A stretch of DNA of 64,000 bases from an uncultured Saprospiraceae bacterium (GTDB taxonomy: Bacteria; Bacteroidota; Bacteroidia; Chitinophagales; Saprospiraceae). The position numbers and the translations under genes are program-made. Shown piece by piece: positions 53,612-62,164 of the stretch. Position 1 is the first letter of the stretch. Every line of letters begins with the position of its first letter. Under the pieces are notes generated by a model. That model searched no databases. It had not been told where the DNA came from and saw nothing but the letters and a program-made list of their open reading frames with translations. The stretch is taken from positions 310,001-374,000 of the forward strand of contig CALLPI010000008.1 in the NCBI GenBank assembly GCA_938015595.1. Direction: 5' to 3'.

Positions 53612-56572
53612 ATGAATGTCAATAACTTACATTCACGGTTAATATATTGGCCAGTTGTACTGATTTTGCTTTTGCCTTCGGGGCTATGGGCGCAGCGCAC
53701 CATTACTGGCTTAGTAAAGGACAAAGCCTCCGGCGAGCCGCTTATCGGGGCTTCGGTAGTGGACCGCGACAATACCTCGCGCGGCACAATTACTGAGTTT
53801 GACGGGACCTTTGAACTGAAAGTGCCCGAAACTACCGTAGCCTTGCGCATTAGCTACACTGGCTACACTTCGGTGGATGTCTCTATCGTGGGCACAGACA
53901 AGGTGGAAGTAGCCCTTGAGGCTGGCAAGGTGCTTACCGAAGTGGTGGTCATTGGGTATGGGACGGTGCGCCGTGAAGACGTGACTGGCTCGCTTCAAAC
54001 TGTTAGCACCCGCGACTTCAACCGAGGTGCCATCACCAGCCCACAGGAACTCCTGGCTGGCAAAGTACCCGGTGTGGCTATTACTACTGGCGGTGGCCCT
54101 GACGATGGCGCCCAAATTCGCATCCGAGGCGAATCTTCGCTGGGCGCTTCCAACGACCCGCTCATTGTTGTAGATGGCATCCCGCTGGATGGCGGTGGCG
54201 TGGCCGGCAATCGCAACCCTCTCAATGTCATCAACCCTAATGACGTAGAATCCATAACCGTGCTGAAAGATGCCTCGGCTACAGCCATATACGGCAGCCG
54301 GGCGGCGGGCGGCGTCATCATTATTACTACCAAAAAAGGCGCAGCAGGATCGGCGCTTAAGGTCAACTACAATGGCAACGTATCCTGGGGCAATACCTCC
54401 AATCGTGTGGACGTACTCAATGCCAATGAGTTTCGCGAAATCCTGGCGCAGAAATTTCCTGATCAGGTCGGCCTCATGGGTAATGCTAATACGGACTGGC
54501 AGTCAGAGATCTATCGCACCGCCTTTGCTACCGACCATAGCCTCAGCCTTTCGGGTGCGTACAAGGTGCTGCCGTATCGCGTCTCATTGGGTTACACCAC
54601 TAAAGACGGCTTGCTCAAAAACGACAATTTCAGCCGCTATACGGCGGGTATCAACCTTTCGCCAGGTTTTTTGAAAAATACTTTACAGGTAAACGTTGGC
54701 TTTAAAGGCATGCTTACCAAAAATATTTTTGCCGAGCGCGGTGCCATTGGAGCTGCACTAAGCTTTGACCCCACCCAGCCTGTGTTTGACCCCAATAGCC
54801 AGTACTCCGGCTACCGGGTGTGGACGCTGCCCAATGGCAACCCCAACGGCTTGGCGCCGGCTAATCCTGTTTCGCTGCTAGACCCTAACCTACGCGACGA
54901 CCGCTCTACCGTGCAACGCTACATTCTCAATGCTTCATTGGACTATCGCCTGCCTTTCTTGCCCAACTTGCGCACTCACCTCAACCTTGGCTATGACTAC
55001 TCGCTTGGCGAGGGCACGCTCAAGATCCCTGGGGGCAATGTAGTGGCTTTTTCCTTCGACCCTATCAATGGCGGTGGCCGCGATAACTCCTACAGCCAAA
55101 AGCGCACTAATGAGGTGCTGGAGTTTTACCTTAACTACAAGACCAATCTCGGCAGCAAGCACAGCCTCGACGTCATGGGCGGCTACTCCTGGCAGCACTT
55201 CTACAACGAAAACTCCTTCCGCAATGCCAACGCTGCCAATACGCCCTCCGAAGTGGTAGAGCGCAAGAACATTGCCAATGAGCTGTACCTCATCTCGTTG
55301 TTTTCCCGCGCCAACTACAGCTTCAACAACCGCTACCTGCTTACCCTCACCCTGCGCGGCGACGCCACCTCGCGCTTCGCGCCGGAGAACCGCTGGGGGC
55401 TGTTTCCTGCAGTGGCCGCTGCCATCAAAATCATTGACAACAACAACAACACCTTCAACAACTTAAAACTACGCGCCGGATGGGGCATTACCGGTCAGCA
55501 AGACATCGGCAGCCCCTACGTGTATCAAGCCCGCTATCAAGTTGGCCTGGACAACGCCCGCTATCAGTTTGGTGACAACTTTATCAATACCTTCCGCCCC
55601 AACGGCTACGACCGCAACATCAAGTGGGAAGAAACCGCTACCTCCAACATCGGCTTTGATTTTTCCATTGTCAAAAACAGGCTCTCCGGCTCGCTCGACC
55701 TCTACGAACGCCGCACCAAGGATTTGCTCAACTTCATCCCTGTGCCCGCTGGTACCAACTTGACTAATTTTATTGAAACCAACATCGGGAGTATGGTAAA
55801 CCGCGGGGTAGAACTGGCGCTGACTACTTCACCCATTGCCTCTTCCAAAGTGCGCTGGGATCTGAGTACTAATGTAGCCTACAACTACAACGAGATCACC
55901 AAGCTAACTGCCACTGCCGACTCCACCTACAAAGGCGTGCTCACCGGGGGCATAGCTGGTGGCGTGGGCAGCAATATCCAGATTCACAGCGTAGGCTATG
56001 CGCCCCGCTCGTTCTATGTCTTCATGCAATTGTACGACGAAAACGGCAAATTGCTGGAGCGCCAGTACGCTGACCTCAATGGCGATGGTGTAGTTAACGA
56101 CGACGACAAGTACCGCTACAAGAAGCCTGCACCGGACTACCTCGTCGGCATCACCAGCAACTTGAGCATTGGCAAGTTGGATTTCTCCTTTGCAGGGCGA
56201 GCCAATATCGGCAGCTATGTGTACAATAACGTTGCTACAGACATGGGCTACTACCAAAGGCTCTTCCACCCCACGCTTTATCTCCAGAACATACACCGCT
56301 CGGCTGTGATAAACAACATCAACAACCAGGCGGGAGCCACCTTCAGTGATCACTTCGTGACCGACGCCTCCTTCTTCCGCATTGACCACTTCACGCTCGG
56401 CTACAGCTTTGACAAGCTCGTGGGCGATTATCTGCGCGTGTATACCACTGTACAGAATCCGTTTGTCATTACCCGATACCAAGGGCTGGATCCCGAAATT
56501 AGCAATGGGATTGATAATAATATCTACCCACGCCCGCGAACCTTCCTCTTTGGCTTGAATGTTACTTTCTAA
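53612..56572 (+). CDS. susC: SusC/RagA TonB-linked outer membrane transporter
   Basis: 986 residues. Signal peptide to LWAQ (about 28), carboxypeptidase-regulatory-like N-terminal domain (TITGLVKDKASGEPLIGASV), TonB box region before YGTVRREDVTGS, plug domain (IRIRGESSLGASNDPLIVVDGIPLDGGG and VLKDASATAIYGSRAAGGVIIITTKKG) and a 22-stranded barrel ending in YPRPRTFLFGLNVTF with terminal Phe. It forms a lid-gated channel with the SusD-like protein encoded 22 bases downstream. Likely substrate is an oligosaccharide, since the partners carry SusE/F-type glucan-binding modules. Confidence 0.96.
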   Translation: MNVNNLHSRLIYWPVVLILLLPSGLWAQRTITGLVKDKASGEPLIGASVVDRDNTSRGTITEFDGTFELKVPETTVALRISYTGYTSVDVSIVGTDKVEVALEAGKVLTEVVVIGYGTVRREDVTGSLQTVSTRDFNRGAITSPQELLAGKVPGVAITTGGGPDDGAQIRIRGESSLGASNDPLIVVDGIPLDGGGVAGNRNPLNVINPNDVESITVLKDASATAIYGSRAAGGVIIITTKKGAAGSALKVNYNGNVSWGNTSNRVDVLNANEFREILAQKFPDQVGLMGNANTDWQSEIYRTAFATDHSLSLSGAYKVLPYRVSLGYTTKDGLLKNDNFSRYTAGINLSPGFLKNTLQVNVGFKGMLTKNIFAERGAIGAALSFDPTQPVFDPNSQYSGYRVWTLPNGNPNGLAPANPVSLLDPNLRDDRSTVQRYILNASLDYRLPFLPNLRTHLNLGYDYSLGEGTLKIPGGNVVAFSFDPINGGGRDNSYSQKRTNEVLEFYLNYKTNLGSKHSLDVMGGYSWQHFYNENSFRNANAANTPSEVVERKNIANELYLISLFSRANYSFNNRYLLTLTLRGDATSRFAPENRWGLFPAVAAAIKIIDNNNNTFNNLKLRAGWGITGQQDIGSPYVYQARYQVGLDNARYQFGDNFINTFRPNGYDRNIKWEETATSNIGFDFSIVKNRLSGSLDLYERRTKDLLNFIPVPAGTNLTNFIETNIGSMVNRGVELALTTSPIASSKVRWDLSTNVAYNYNEITKLTATADSTYKGVLTGGIAGGVGSNIQIHSVGYAPRSFYVFMQLYDENGKLLERQYADLNGDGVVNDDDKYRYKKPAPDYLVGITSNLSIGKLDFSFAGRANIGSYVYNNVATDMGYYQRLFHPTLYLQNIHRSAVINNINNQAGATFSDHFVTDASFFRIDHFTLGYSFDKLVGDYLRVYTTVQNPFVITRYQGLDPEISNGIDNNIYPRPRTFLFGLNVTF

Positions 56573-56594
56573 GTGTGCAAAAAGATTCCCTGCC

Positions 56595-58778
56595 ATGAAA
56601 AATATAAAATCACTTCCTCTCCTCATCCTACTGACGTTTGCGGCAGTGGGTTGCTTCAAAGACCTGGATACCGCACCCCTTGACCCACTGGAAGTTACCT
56701 CCGGTACGGTGTATAACGACCCTGCGGCCTACAAAAAAGTACTGGCCAAACTATACGCTGGCCTGGCAGTAACTGGCCAGGAAGGCCCCTCCGGCCAAGC
56801 CGACATCTCCGGTATTGACGAAGGCTTTGGCCAGTACCTACGAGGCTACTGGTACCACCAGGAGCTGACCACCGACGAAGCTATCATTGGCTGGAACGAC
56901 CAGACCATCCACGATTTTCACAACCAAAGCTGGACAGCTGGCGATGGATTCATCTTTGCTTTTTACAGTCGCATTTTTTATCAAATATCCCTGTGTAACG
57001 AATTTCTGCGCGAGACTACCGACGCCAAACTCAACAGCCGGGGGGTGAGCGGTACGCTGCGCAACGAAATTGCCAGCTATCGCGCAGAGGCGCGTTTCCT
57101 GCGAGCGCTTAGCTACTGGCACGCGCTTGACCTGTTTCGCAACGTACCTTTTGTAACTGAACAGGACGCTGTGGGTGCTTTCTTCCCCCGGCAGATCAAC
57201 GCCAATGACCTGTTCAAATACATTGAGGAAGAACTGCTGGCCATTGAGCCTCAGATTGCAGCACCCCGAACCAACGAGTACGCCCGTGCTGATCGCGCTG
57301 CCGTATGGATGCTACTGGCCAAGCTCTACCTCAACGCCCAGGTTTATACTGGTCAGGCGCGTTTTGCCGACTGCCTCAACTACGCCGAGCGCGTGATCAA
57401 TGCAGGCTACACGCTAGAGCCAGAGTACCAGCATCTATTCCTGGCCGATAACCACCGCTCGCGCGAGATCATCTTCCCCGTAGCTTTTGACGGCATCAAC
57501 ACCCGCACTTGGGGGGGCATGACTTTTATCATCAATGCAGCTATTGGGGGCAATATCAACCCCGCCGAACTGGGTATGGGCGGCGGCTGGGGGGGGACTC
57601 GCGCCGTGAGGGAGTTTGTCCTCAAATTCCCCGAGAGCGAGGGAGGCCTAGTAGCATCACCCAACCCCGGTCAGACGGCCACCTACCCCAAGTTGTATGT
57701 GCCTGGCTCGCATCAGGGCAACAACCCTACCGAGACAGCCAACTCGCTGTCATCACCTCTGCGCAACAACATCTTCGAGGGCTACAAATTCTTCCCCGAC
57801 CCCAACACCACCATCCGCTTCACCCGTATCCCCTCTTCTACAGCTCCTATCTATGGCGATAACGACGCCGACGGCCGTCTTGAACTCAATGGTGCTCCCG
57901 TGGTAGTGCCTACGGCTGGCCTGCACTACATCCGTGTGAACTGGAACCAACTCACCTACGAAATTGTGCGCCGCGACTGGTTCGTGACGGGGCCTGGCGT
58001 ATCCGGTGGCCAGCCCGTGCCTATGACCTGGGATGCCAATGCCCGAGCCATGCGCGCTAACTTAGATATGACCGCCGAGGGGTTTCGCTTTCAAAGCTCT
58101 GACCCCAATGTGAACCTCGGCGATAATGCTGGCGACGGCATCTTGACTCAGGATGGTGCCAACATCATGCGCATCCCAGCCAGCGGCACGTATCAGATCC
58201 TGCTCTTCCTCAACCAGCCTGATTATACCTACCAGATTAACTCTACTTCCTTCGACCGCCGTGGCATCTTCCACCGCTCCGGCCAAACACTGGATATTGA
58301 CGACATCACCCGCTTCACCCAAGGCATTGCCGTGAAGAAGTTCAAAAACATAACTTCTACTGGCCAGCGGGGATCCAACGCTACCTTCCCTGACACGGAC
58401 TTCCCAATGTTCCGCTTGGCTGATGCCTACCTCATGGCAGCTGAGGCCATCCTGCGCGGCGGCGGCAACCAAAATAAGGCACTAGAATATGTAAATGCCG
58501 TGCGCAACCGAGCCTTTAAAGGCACTGCAGGTCACATTACGCCTGCTCAACTCACGCTCGACTTCATCCTGGATGAGCGTGCACGTGAACTCTACTGGGA
58601 ATGCCACCGCCGTACAGACCTCATCCGTTTCAACAAGTTCAGCCAGTCTGATTACCTATGGCAGTGGAAAGGTGGTGTCAAAGAAGGCCGCTCGGTGGAT
58701 ACTTATCGCAACGTCTTTCCCATACCTAGCGCAGACCTCAACGCTAACCCGAATTTGAAACAAAATACTGGGTACTGA
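56595..58778 (+). CDS. susD: SusD/RagB lipoprotein with inserted SusE/F-type modules
   Basis: 727 residues from ATG 56595, lipoprotein signal with Cys near residue 20 (FAAVGCFKDLDTAPLDP). The SusD TPR scaffold is present N-terminally (YRAEARFLRALSYWHALDLFRNVPFVTE) and C-terminally (RLADAYLMAAEAILRGGGNQNKALEYVNAVRNRA, FILDERARELYWECHRRTDLIRF). About residues 364-547 do not belong to a standard SusD: LYVPGSHQGNNPTETA ... YEI and WFVTGPGVSGGQPVPMTWDANA ... YQI read as two SusE/SusF-type starch-binding modules. Without them the length is the usual ~545. Confidence 0.93.
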   Translation: MKNIKSLPLLILLTFAAVGCFKDLDTAPLDPLEVTSGTVYNDPAAYKKVLAKLYAGLAVTGQEGPSGQADISGIDEGFGQYLRGYWYHQELTTDEAIIGWNDQTIHDFHNQSWTAGDGFIFAFYSRIFYQISLCNEFLRETTDAKLNSRGVSGTLRNEIASYRAEARFLRALSYWHALDLFRNVPFVTEQDAVGAFFPRQINANDLFKYIEEELLAIEPQIAAPRTNEYARADRAAVWMLLAKLYLNAQVYTGQARFADCLNYAERVINAGYTLEPEYQHLFLADNHRSREIIFPVAFDGINTRTWGGMTFIINAAIGGNINPAELGMGGGWGGTRAVREFVLKFPESEGGLVASPNPGQTATYPKLYVPGSHQGNNPTETANSLSSPLRNNIFEGYKFFPDPNTTIRFTRIPSSTAPIYGDNDADGRLELNGAPVVVPTAGLHYIRVNWNQLTYEIVRRDWFVTGPGVSGGQPVPMTWDANARAMRANLDMTAEGFRFQSSDPNVNLGDNAGDGILTQDGANIMRIPASGTYQILLFLNQPDYTYQINSTSFDRRGIFHRSGQTLDIDDITRFTQGIAVKKFKNITSTGQRGSNATFPDTDFPMFRLADAYLMAAEAILRGGGNQNKALEYVNAVRNRAFKGTAGHITPAQLTLDFILDERARELYWECHRRTDLIRFNKFSQSDYLWQWKGGVKEGRSVDTYRNVFPIPSADLNANPNLKQNTGY

Positions 58779-58795
58779 ATAGAACTTTTGCCCTG

Positions 58796-58831
58796 CCAAG
58801 GGGTGGCTGCGATGCTGTGGCCACCTTTTGG
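58796..58831 (+). terminator. Hairpin terminator after susD
   Basis: CCAAGGGGTGGC (58796-58807) pairs with GCCACCTTTTGG (58820-58831) with two G-U pairs, loop of 12, 18 bases beyond the susD stop. The arm GGGGTGGCTGCGA resembles that of the hairpin ending the divergent gene of the same locus. Confidence 0.6.
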
Positions 58832-58854
58832 CTAAGATCCCCAGGGATAACTCA

Positions 58855-58927
58855 TTTATCTTCGACTCGCCAAGTTTTGTGCACAACATCTGTAAATCCT
58901 GCACAAAACTTGGCGTTGCCCAGTATA
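58855..58927 (+). repeat. Interspersed hairpin repeat, copy 3
   Basis: The cleanest copy: CGCCAAGTTTTGTGCA (58868-58883) and its exact reverse complement (58900-58915), a 16-base-pair stem with a 16-base loop, then TTGCCCAGTATA. It lies between the convergent susD and ABC permease genes. Confidence 0.85.
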
Positions 58928-58965
58928 TAAGTTTTGCCAACAAGCTGATGTGTCGCTTCCCTATG

Positions 58966-60303
58966 TCATCCTTCTGCCAGCGTGCGCGAAATATCAGTCA
59001 TTCCTGCTCGGATGGCAGGAATCAGCGCCGCTATTGTTCCAATAGCCAGTACTGCGGCGATCAAGCTCCATTCCTGAGGTAAGAAGGTCAGACCGGTGAA
59101 GGTATAGCGATAAGTGTCTTGCATGGCGACAGCCAGCCACTCCATGCCCAGGTGCCCCAGGATCAGCCCCAGCGTCAGGCCGGCCAGCGCCAGCATTAGC
59201 CCTTCGAGCAAAATGAGTGCCACCAGGCGCAACCGCGAAGCACCCATCACGCGCATGAGCGCCAGTTCGTAGCGTCGTTCGTCTAGCGAATTGAACAAAG
59301 AGATGAAAATACTCAGCCCGGATACGGCAATGATGACAAGCGCCAAAATGCGCAAGGCATCGGCGCCCAGCCCCATGAGGCTTTGCAGTCGGGTGATTTC
59401 AATGGCAGGCGTGGCGGCTTGCATGTTGGTGTTCTCATTGATGCTGCGCTGCATGTTCAGCGTCTGGGCGTTGCGGCCTTTGAACAGTATCAGGATAGAG
59501 GTGATGGCCTTATCGGTTTGCTCGTGCAAAGGCAGGGCCGACATTGGCACAGTGCCCTGCTTTTCTGCTTCGTGGTCGTGATGCGCGTGGTCATGTTCGG
59601 CGTCATGGTCGGCGTCATGGTCGGCGTCATGGTCAGCGTCATGGTCAGCATCATGGTCGGCGTCATGGTCGGCGTGGCTGTCGTGTATGGCCCATATACT
59701 TTCGGTAGGCGTCACGAGCAATTGATCAATAACAGTACCAGTAGGTTGGAGTATACCGACCACGCGAAAGGCTTGCGCATCTTCATGCACGAGATTGTCG
59801 TCCATAACAAAGCCGTGCGAACTTTGAAAAGTATCGTCAACTTTCAGGCCTAGTTTTTGTGCTACGATGGCACCGGCTACTACCTCGAAAGGTTTTTCCC
59901 AGGAGCGGCCTTGCTGGAGGGTAGCTTTATAGAGTTCAATAAACTGCGGCGTAGTGCCCACTATGCGATACCCGCGGTAGCTGTCGCCCAACGATAAGGG
60001 AATAGCCGTTTGAATATAGGGGTGTTTAGGGTTGAGAAAGGCTTTGGCTTCTGCAATAGAAATGTTGCCAGTGGGGGCATCCACGTGGTACATGCTGCTG
60101 AGGATGAGTTGTAGAGGGCTGCCCTTAGCACCGATGATGAGATCAATGCCGGCCAGGTTTTTCTCAAATTTTTGCTGGAGTTGGTGGTCAATGAGCAGCA
60201 GCAGTACAATCAGGCCGGAGCCCAAGGCTAAAAGCACTAAATTGAGCAGTAGTGTTAGCGGCTTGTAGCGCAGATTCTTCCAACTAAGCAGTAGCAGGTT
60301 CAT
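58966..60303 (-). CDS. FtsX/MacB-type ABC permease with His-Asp repeat tract
   Basis: 445 residues. One N-terminal span (about 14-37), a large periplasmic domain, and three C-terminal spans with the FtsX pattern (LALMRVMGASRLRLVALILLEGLMLALAG). In the periplasmic domain, about residues 205-245, is a tract of repeated DHDA units followed by EHDHAHHDHEAE, about 16 His and as many Asp/Glu. It is encoded by a 12-base tandem repeat. The tract should bind metal such as zinc. The gene overlaps its ATPase gene by four bases (ATGA). Similar His-rich permeases occur in putative zinc ABC systems; that role here is inference. Confidence 0.92.
   Translation of the reverse strand: MNLLLLSWKNLRYKPLTLLLNLVLLALGSGLIVLLLLIDHQLQQKFEKNLAGIDLIIGAKGSPLQLILSSMYHVDAPTGNISIAEAKAFLNPKHPYIQTAIPLSLGDSYRGYRIVGTTPQFIELYKATLQQGRSWEKPFEVVAGAIVAQKLGLKVDDTFQSSHGFVMDDNLVHEDAQAFRVVGILQPTGTVIDQLLVTPTESIWAIHDSHADHDADHDADHDADHDADHDADHDAEHDHAHHDHEAEKQGTVPMSALPLHEQTDKAITSILILFKGRNAQTLNMQRSINENTNMQAATPAIEITRLQSLMGLGADALRILALVIIAVSGLSIFISLFNSLDERRYELALMRVMGASRLRLVALILLEGLMLALAGLTLGLILGHLGMEWLAVAMQDTYRYTFTGLTFLPQEWSLIAAVLAIGTIAALIPAIRAGMTDISRTLAEG
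59590..59673. repeat. 12-base tandem repeat, seven units
   Basis: Seven consecutive units of GTCATGGTCGGC with single-base changes in four (G/T, G/A). On the minus strand each unit codes Ala-Asp-His-Asp in some phase. Perfect 12-mer periodicity means copy number can vary by slippage without frameshift. Confidence 0.9.
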
Positions 60304-60941
60304 GCTTGAGTAGATTGCAAAAAGATGCGATGGTGAAATCGGTCTTTGAGGCGCCCATCGTGCGTTACGATGAGCAAGGTAGCGCCCACCTGGCCAGCTT
60401 CGCGTTCCAGCAAGGCGAGGACTTCCTCGCAGTTGTGATCGTCTAAGGCAGAGGTAGGTTCATCGGCTAACACCAGCTTGGGGCGGTTGATGATGGCGCG
60501 TGCAATGGCCAGGCGTTGTTGTTCGCCCTGACTCAGGCGATTTGGGCGGACATTGCTTTTGTGACCGATGTGGAGGTGGGCTAGTAGTTCATGAGCACGG
60601 CGTCGCTCCGGTCGGAAGCCTGCCAGTTGATGGGCCAGCAGCAGGTTTTCCTCTACAGTGAGCGACTGCACGAAATGTGGCTGCTGAAAGATGATGCCAA
60701 TGTGTTGTCCGCGGAAGTGATCCAGCTCTGAAGCGGACAGGTTGTTCAGGCGGGTGCTGGCTACCTCTACAAATCCTCCGTGCGGCGACAACAGCCCCCC
60801 CAACAAGTGCAGTAGCGTGGTTTTGCCGCTGCCCGACTGCCCGAGCAAGAGCCAGTGCTCTCCTGCTGCGCAGTGCATGTCAGGAAACTGCAGTATATGC
60901 CTGGCATCGTAAGAGTAAGTTAAGTCCTGGGTGCGCACCAT
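60300..60941 (-). CDS. ABC transporter ATPase (LolD/MacB type)
   Basis: 213 residues. Walker A LLGQSGSGKTTLLHLLGG, Q-loop FQQPHFVQSLTVEENL, signature LSQGEQQRLAIARAI, Walker B LVLADEPTSALDD and H-loop LLIVTHDGRLKDRFH. Belongs to the LolD/MacB/FtsE branch that pairs with FtsX-type permeases. It is the first gene of the two-gene operon and overlaps the permease start by four bases. Confidence 0.95.
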   Translation of the reverse strand: MVRTQDLTYSYDARHILQFPDMHCAAGEHWLLLGQSGSGKTTLLHLLGGLLSPHGGFVEVASTRLNNLSASELDHFRGQHIGIIFQQPHFVQSLTVEENLLLAHQLAGFRPERRRAHELLAHLHIGHKSNVRPNRLSQGEQQRLAIARAIINRPKLVLADEPTSALDDHNCEEVLALLEREAGQVGATLLIVTHDGRLKDRFHHRIFLQSTQA

Positions 60942-61056
60942 AGCTACAAACTTCTATAAAAATCTCTACGTATGCAAAAACACAAGCGAAAAAGCCTTCG
61001 TTTTTTAGGAGCATAAGGTGCTTTGCCGTAAGTTTGTTCACAAATTGCCTCATCTA

Positions 61057-61854
61057 ATGAAAAAACCACTTATCCTGGTCACCAACGACGACGGCATTAC
61101 CGCTCCCGGCATACGCGCCTTAGTGGAAGCCGCTCAATTGATGGGTGATGTGCTCATTGTCGCCCCTGATAGCCCGCAGTCTGGTATGGGGCACGCTATC
61201 ACCATCAATGCGCCCATCCGGCTGCACCCCAGCCGCGCCTTTGAAGGGCTAAATGCCTATGAATGCTCTGGCACACCAGTGGACTGCGTCAAGCTGGCCG
61301 TCAAGGTGCTGCTTAAAGGTCGCCAACCCGACCTCTGTGTATCGGGTATCAACCACGGCTCCAACGCTTCCATAAACATCATCTACTCCGGTACGCTCTC
61401 GGCAGCCATGGAAGCCTCGCTAGAGGGCATTCCCTCCATTGGCTTTTCGTTGCTGGACTATGCTTATGATGCTGACTTCGAACCAGCTAAATATTTTGCG
61501 CTGCAAATCATGCAGTATGTCCTTAAGCAGAGCATGCCGTACGGCAATTTGCTCAACGTCAACATTCCCAGGCGGCCGCTCGAAGCTATTCAGGGTATTA
61601 AGTTATGCCGCCAGGCCGATGCGCGCTGGGTAGAAGAGTTTGTAGAAGCTGAAGACCCACGTGGACAAAAATACTACTGGCTCACTGGCCGATTTGAAAA
61701 CAACGACCTTGCCCCCGATACCGACCTTTGGGCACTGGAGCAGGGCTATGTGTCGGTAGTGCCTTCCATGCACGACCTGACCAACTACAAGGCACTGGAA
61801 ATGATGCGCGGGCTGGAGTACATGCAATCTTCACCTCAAATCGCTGCCGTATGA
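61057..61854 (+). CDS. surE: 5'/3'-nucleotidase SurE
   Basis: 265 residues from ATG 61057. SurE dephosphorylates nucleoside monophosphates in stationary phase and stress. Metal site LVTNDDGITAPGI and the later SGINHGSNASINIIYSGTLSAAMEASLEGIPSIGFSL are diagnostic. Its stop overlaps the next start (ATGA), showing translational coupling with the small membrane protein and then lpxB. Confidence 0.96.
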   Translation: MKKPLILVTNDDGITAPGIRALVEAAQLMGDVLIVAPDSPQSGMGHAITINAPIRLHPSRAFEGLNAYECSGTPVDCVKLAVKVLLKGRQPDLCVSGINHGSNASINIIYSGTLSAAMEASLEGIPSIGFSLLDYAYDADFEPAKYFALQIMQYVLKQSMPYGNLLNVNIPRRPLEAIQGIKLCRQADARWVEEFVEAEDPRGQKYYWLTGRFENNDLAPDTDLWALEQGYVSVVPSMHDLTNYKALEMMRGLEYMQSSPQIAAV

Positions 61855-62156
61855 TGCCGCAAAAGAACGCTCTTTGGGTAGGCTTGCTTTTGGGGCTGGC
61901 ATTGCCTGTGGTGGCTTACGCTGTGCTACTGATGTTGTTTGAGCAGTTGGATGCTGTTGGCATACTCAGCCGCCCCAGTGCTACGCCTCGCTTTCGGGAG
62001 CGCACTTTGTCTATTGTAGCCATTGCGCTCAATGTGTTCGTGCTCAACTACTACAGCAAACAGCGCCTCTTCCTTCAGACGGTGCGGGGCATCGTCATTG
62101 CCACTTTCATCGGTATAGCTGTGTGGGCAGTGGCATTCTGGAAATACATCTTTTGA
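61851..62156 (+). CDS. Small membrane protein between surE and lpxB
   Basis: 101 residues, ATG at 61851 (or 61854). Three predicted spans: ALWVGLLLGLALPVVAYAVLLMLF, LSIVAIALNVFVLNYY and GIVIATFIGIAVWAVAFWKYIF. Resembles the uncharacterised membrane protein found at this place in many Bacteroidota surE-lpxB operons; function unknown, perhaps linked to envelope lipid synthesis. Separated from lpxB by eight bases. Confidence 0.8.
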   Translation: MMPQKNALWVGLLLGLALPVVAYAVLLMLFEQLDAVGILSRPSATPRFRERTLSIVAIALNVFVLNYYSKQRLFLQTVRGIVIATFIGIAVWAVAFWKYIF

Positions 62157-62164
62157 GCTGAGAC

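Noticed and set aside
59383-59853. Plus-strand frame with VMVGVMVGVMV repeats
   Set aside because: It is the antisense reading of the His-Asp tandem repeat in the permease; the repeat pattern comes from the DNA periodicity.
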